Under the pieces are notes generated by a model that made no database searches, was not told the DNA's origin, and saw nothing but the letters and a program-made list of their open reading frames with translations. Shown here one piece after another: positions 59,450 to 64,000 of a stretch of 64,000 nt of DNA. The translations under genes and the position numbers were made by a program. Origin of the DNA: Candidatus Absconditabacterales bacterium. GTDB lineage: Bacteria > Patescibacteriota > Gracilibacteria > Absconditabacterales > Absconditicoccaceae. Where the stretch lies: the NCBI GenBank assembly GCA_937923605.1, contig CALDTY010000003.1:62001-126000 (forward strand). The letters are read 5' to 3'. Positions within the stretch are counted from its first letter, which is position 1, and each line of letters starts with the position of its first letter.

Positions 59450-60067
59450 ATGGAAATCAAGTTTATTGATAATGAATTAGCCTGAAATTCTTGATATAAC
59501 CTCAAGAAGATCAAAGCATACTTGAATAAAGTCTTATCCTTTGAACAAATAAAAAGTAAAAGAAAATTTTCTAGGTGGGAACAATTCACTTGAATAGATT
59601 CGCATCCCTTTTTTCCAGATGTTTCATTTGATGAGAAACGCATATTTTTGAAACCATATAAAAAATTAGATCTAGAGGAATTGAGCACATATTATTATTC
59701 TGGTCATAAAAGAATTGCAGAACAACTCCCAGAATGATGATCATTTACTGTAAATGATAAGAGATACACTGTAGGAGTAGTTTGAGATCCATTAATGTAC
59801 ATGAAGACAAAAAACTATATTTACAACTGAGATTGAAATATTTTCTGGTCTGTGATGCCATTTGAAGAAGGAGAGACAGTATTGTTTCTCAAAGATTGAA
59901 GAAAAATAATAGATTGTTTGAAGAAATATGTAGCAATAGTCTTATGAGGAAATATTCATGAATTTATTTGTGCAGCAAATGTGAAGTTGGTACAAAATAA
60001 TCATTTGGTTATTACAGATATTGGACCATGAATGAAAGATTTCATAAATAACTGAAAATTTAGTTAA
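59450..60067 (+). CDS. Hypothetical protein
   Basis: A 205-residue soluble protein (MEIKFIDNELAGNSGYNLKK) divergent from dnaA. It has no membrane segment or known motif. TGA glycines occur through its length (for example NGDGNIF, LGGN). The promoter and start appear leaderless. Confidence 0.72.
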
Positions 60068-60113
60068 TAATACAATTCTATAAGCAAACATACTTTTAAT
60101 TAATATTCTAAAA

Positions 60114-60290
60114 ATGCACGAAACTCATCTGCAAGATAATAATTATGTTTCACATTGAAAATATTTTTCAAATGTAAATAAACAAACTAAGAGTTTATCG
60201 AAAGTTTTACTCTTAGAATCAATAGAAAGAGAGAGAAGTACTTATGAGGTAAAAAGAAAAGAGCATCATGAGCAATCTCTAAAATTATAA
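60114..60290 (+). CDS. Possible small protein
   Basis: A 58-codon frame (MHETHLQDNNYVSHG), basic and helical at its end, with one TGA glycine. The codon pattern resembles real genes, but nothing else supports it. Confidence 0.45.
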
Positions 60291-60497
60291 TCAATAGACA
60301 TAATCAATAGACGATCTAGATGAACAATTAAACATAAAGCTCATTGATTGAGAGACCTATAATCAAAGAGAAAAGTTCTAACTGTACGAGGAGAGTGAAT
60401 AAAGAAATTAGGGTTTAATTCTCCCAACAATTGGGCTTGATGATTTCCTATGTACAGCTTATACATGGAGAAAATGACTAATAATGAGGGAGTAGTT
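60291..60497. other. Intergenic region with possible structured RNA
   Basis: No open frame stands out. CTGTAC (60382-60387) can pair with GTACAG (60452-60457), enclosing a second hairpin CCCAA-CAA-TTGGG (60423-60435). This might be a small RNA or a convergent transcript end; no known family was matched. Confidence 0.3.
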
Positions 60498-61568
60498 TTA
60501 TGCTCAAGCATTTTCTAATAATTTCGTTTGATTTTCAACTATAATCTGACTCATAATATCTTCTATTTCACCATCTAGAATTCATGGTATATTAGATCGT
60601 GATTGTTTGATACGATGATCTGTAACACGATCTTGAGGGAAGTTATAGGTACGTATTTTTTCTGATCTGTCTCATGATCATACTTGATCGAAACGTTTAT
60701 CTTTTTGTTCTTTTATTTGTTTATCTAGCTCGGTCTGATAGAGTTTTAAACGAAGCATCTTTCGAGCATTTTCTTTATTTTGCATTTGTGATTTACTATC
60801 TTGTCACATAACAATTACTCAAGTGGGTATATGGCGAAGGCGAACTCATGTTTGATTCTTATTCGCATTTTGTCATCCTGAAGAACTGGCTGCAAAGGTA
60901 TCCATCTCTACATCATTTGGGTCCACATTAACTTCTACATCATCTACTTCAGGCATTACAGCAACAGTAACAGTAGAGGTGTGAACTCTTCAATTTGTCT
61001 CAGTATCAGGTATTCTTTGGACTCTATGAACTCAACTTTCAAATTTCAGTTTTGAGTAAACTTTGTCTCCTGCAATCTTTACCATTGCAAACTTAAGACC
61101 TCATATACCAGTTCTGTCATGTTCAATAATTTCTGATTTTAATCATTGTCTTTCTGCATACCTAAGATACATTCTAAGTAACTGAGCTGCAAATAATCAT
61201 GCTTCATCTCAACCTGCAGCTTGTCTAATTTCTAGATAGACATTTTTTTCATCATTTGGATCTCTAGGCAATAGTGCTAACTTTACTTTTTCATCCATAC
61301 CATCTAATTGCTGTTCAGCTTCATCAAGTTCAGCTTTTGCCATATCTATCATCTCGGAATCAGTTTCGCTTTCAATCATTTCTTTGGCTTCATTTTTTTG
61401 GTCAGTATACTTTTTTAGATGTTTGTATAACTCATACGCTTCAGATAATGAGGAAATTTCTCTCTGAATAGAGATCATTTTTTTATGATCAGCTGTGATA
61501 TTAGGATCATATAATTGTTTTTGCAAGTTTTCAACTTTATCTGCTATGGATTGAAGTTTTTCTAACAT
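60498..61568 (-). CDS. prfA: Peptide chain release factor 1
   Basis: Reads UAA and UAG stop codons and releases the protein. The 356-residue product has domain 1 coiled-coil sequence, [18 protein letters not shown] and the catalytic GGQ at residues 231-233 (60870-60878). Its own GGQ is encoded GGA-TGA-CAA. RF1 rather than RF2 is shown by overall similarity and by context: a UGA-reading RF2 would conflict with the code, and none is seen in the window. Part of the run M50 protease-prfA. Confidence 0.96.
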
Positions 61569-61638
61569 AGTATTAAAAAAAGGAACAAAAAATAAGATCT
61601 AAATGGAATATTTTGAAAATGTATCCGTAAGATAATAG

Positions 61639-62298
61639 TTACCAGAAAAATAATGATGCAACTAAGGTATTTATAATCCCATAGATTATCTGTGATGTGG
61701 AAGAAATGAATCACATTAGTATATGAGATACTCAAGGAAGAAATATTAATCAAAGCAAGATAACCCCAAAATACATAGTGTATTTCTGTAAAAAGGCTTG
61801 AGACTTAGGAAAGAAGAAAACTAGAAGTCTGTATCAATCTAAAGGCGGTATTGGGATCATATTAAATACTGCTAAAGCAACATTTAACCATCAGAATACT
61901 GTCCAAAATTGAATAACAGGATCAGTTCAAGCATATAAATTTTCAACTCCAACTAAAAGCATATATATATGCATAAATATCGTACCAGCAAACGCTAACA
62001 TAATATTTGATATTGGTCAGGCTAAGGCAACTAGTAACTCATCTCTAATTGGATTTTTATAATAACTTGGGTTCACAATTACTGGTCTACCTCGTCAAAA
62101 TCAAATTATAAAGATTAGTATAAATCAAATTGGATCGATATGAACAAGGGGATTTGGAGTTAGTCTACCTTGTAGCTTAGGAGTAGGGTCTCATAATTTC
62201 GTACTAGTTCGAGCATGTGCAAATTCATGAATAGAAATCGATATAACAAAAGTTATTGCTAGGTATATCAATTGCATAATATCAAGATTAGCCAACAT
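61639..62298 (-). CDS. M50 site-2 protease family protein
   Basis: A 219-residue membrane protein with the zinc motif HEFAH at residues 24-28 inside the first hydrophobic segment, and NMIPIPPLDGY around residue 150, the second metal-binding motif. This matches the small S2P-type proteases of rhomboid-like size. It probably cleaves membrane proteins. Transcribed with prfA (70 bases apart) and directly behind the binding-protein gene. Confidence 0.9.
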
Positions 62299-62299
62299 C

Positions 62300-64000
62300 T
62301 TATAAGTTTCTAATAAATGAAATGAAGTTCTTTCGTTGGAACACTTCTGATCGATCAATCGATGTGTGATTCACCATTGATATATCCTTTATGTAAGGTT
62401 TTCTTCGTCATAGTACATATAATCTTTCTGGAAAAGGAGATATATCATATGATTCATTAATTAAGTATGATTCTAATTTTTTTCCAAGAATGATAAATGG
62501 TATGTTTGCAGTATATAAAGTATCTAACCTAGATTTAACACGGGTTTTCTTTTCTTGAGATCCAAAGAAATATTCTTGAATAAGGGATCCCATTTCTTCA
62601 CTTGTGAATCCAGATGGATTTATATAGCGATCTTCAGATAAGAATATATTTGATAGATCTCTTCTGAGTCACATATCTAATGTTCTGATCACTATATCAA
62701 AATCTCAGGCTGATATCTTCCCATCTAATTCGTCTGTATTATCAAATCAAATAAATTCAAATAAGTATCATAAATCATTATTTTCCAATGTTTCTTTGAA
62801 AATTTTGATACTAGTTGTATTGAGTTCATCTGAGAAATATAGAAATTTAAACTTCTTTTCAATTTCTTTTTCTACTTTTTCTTCATCTTCTTCTTTTTGA
62901 TTGTCGTTTAAATACGCAATCTCAATCTTAAAGTTTTCTATCGTTCAATCATTATTAATTCAAACTATTTCGTACGTATTCTGTCAGGTAATTATGTTTC
63001 TAAATGTAGGATTTAGGTTGTAAGATGCTGATTTTGACGAAGTAGAATAAGATTCAGGTGTATATATAGGTCAATTATTATGTTTTATTGTGATAGTATC
63101 ATAAGCTTTTTCAAAAGATAAGCGCAGTGGAATACTAGTTCAAATAGCTGTATCAATATTGAAAATGTAACTTGGGTTATCTTGACCCAGAGTGATATTA
63201 GGTGGAACATCAAATAGTGTAGAGTCTGCTTCTTCAGCTTCATCAATTTCTAAAAAAGGATTTATCTCATTCTCTACCATTTCATCAATGCTATTAAACA
63301 AGAATTGGTCAGGGGCAATATCTGGGTTTCAAATGCTAGCGTTTATAAATAACTTTGCGAGATATGACCTTTGTTCTTTATTTATTTTGGAATCTAATGT
63401 GTTGAAAAATAATGTACTAAACTTGTTGCTGATGTATTTAACTCTATTAAATCATGGTATATCAATCTGTGAATGAACAAGATCTACAGTTCATGCTTTA
63501 TCTTCTGAATAGCTTACAATACCGTTGGTATCTTCAAAGTATTTCACTTGAAAGAATTTTAGATTAAAGTCTTCACATTGACTCAAATCAAATATCGCAC
63601 TATTTTTGTCGCTAGAATTAGTATTGAGTTGGTTGCAGGTGCTTGATATTAAATTGTTTGCAAATGTAGAAGTATACCATGAGTACTCTTGATTTGCTAG
63701 AATATGTTGAGGGAGAATAAAATTCGTAAAAAAGATCATATTGTCGATACTTGCTGAAGGAAAGGTGAAAATTAATTCTGATCCATTAACTTGTGAAGTA
63801 ATATTTTGATATTTTTCTAGATAAGGAAGATTTCGTATATTTTGTGTGAGAATAGTTATGTAAGTAAAATATACATCTTCAATAGTTAGTGGTTCACCAT
63901 CAGACCAAGTATATTTTGAAGGGACTGATACTGAAAAAGTTTGGTAATCATCAGTGGTTATGTCACATAATCAATTTTCATATTCTATTAATGATCCTGA
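62300..64000 (-). CDS. ABC transporter substrate-binding protein, family 5 (C-terminal part)
   Basis: The gene continues past the right edge. The visible 566 codons include YTWSDGEPLTIEDVYFTYI, typical of oligopeptide/nickel-binding proteins (SBP_bac_5), and RVKYISNKFSTLFFNT. It would bind peptides outside the membrane for an importer. An unusual Glu/Lys-rich insert lies near base 62870-62910. The stop and the M50 gene start are one base apart. Confidence 0.82.

Noticed and set aside
60291-60497. RNase P RNA, SRP RNA or tmRNA
   Set aside because: None of the conserved core sequences of these RNAs was recognised.
61562-61753. Minus-strand 63-codon frame between prfA and the M50 gene
   Set aside because: The M50 protease runs in a different frame to its TAA at 61639; this frame overlaps it and has no features of its own.

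Overview
The window can only be read with TGA as glycine (translation table 25), the code known from Absconditabacteria (SR1) and Gracilibacteria. Under the standard code almost every gene breaks into short pieces. With TGA as Gly, about 58 long genes appear, they end only in TAA or TAG, and their active-site motifs are intact. The DNA is very AT-rich, Shine-Dalgarno sites are hardly visible, and the genes are bacterial housekeeping and envelope genes. I cannot tell which of the two phyla it is. No tRNA, rRNA, insertion sequence, phage or CRISPR array was recognised.

Layout. 1-2011: SAM synthase (end of gene) and S-adenosylhomocysteinase. 2061-16611: a surface-glycan locus with UDP-glucose epimerase, two glycosyltransferases, a cytidylyltransferase-like enzyme, polytopic membrane proteins, two unrelated sulfotransferases and a Wzx-like flippase, followed by a full PAPS supply module (cysC, cysD, cysN, a DUF2061 protein, cysQ). 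No APS/PAPS reductase or sulfite reductase is present, so the module probably serves sulfation rather than cysteine synthesis. 16659-19253: a TPR membrane protein and an acidic-tailed membrane protein.

19481-31512: an extracytoplasmic module. It has three secreted cysteine-rich repeat proteins, three DsbA-like thiol oxidoreductases, a sortase, and three proteins with LPxTG-like C-termini, two of which lack the usual membrane tail. Folate cyclo-ligase and topoisomerase I lie inside it. Most of these genes end in strong intrinsic terminators.

31660-43327: dnaJ, dnaX, a HAD-like protein, a 708-residue membrane protein with about 27 copies of a five-residue KLKE(D/E) repeat, ftsK, rsmG, rnpA and an AI-2E family permease. 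43361-50409: an Asp/Glu racemase-like protein, then a very large gene on the minus strand (about 1,720 codons) joining an HExxH metallopeptidase-like N-terminus to an ABC1/UbiB-like kinase C-terminus. It is interrupted by two nearby frameshifts. A stand-alone alanyl-tRNA editing protein follows.

50417-64000: TPR and PSP1 proteins, yraN, an S41 protease, a Trm11-like methyltransferase, rlmN, dnaA, prfA (RF1, expected as the main release factor when UGA is sense), an M50 protease and the end of an oligopeptide-binding protein. The most interesting parts are the sulfated-glycan locus, the disulfide/sortase module and the giant peptidase-kinase gene.
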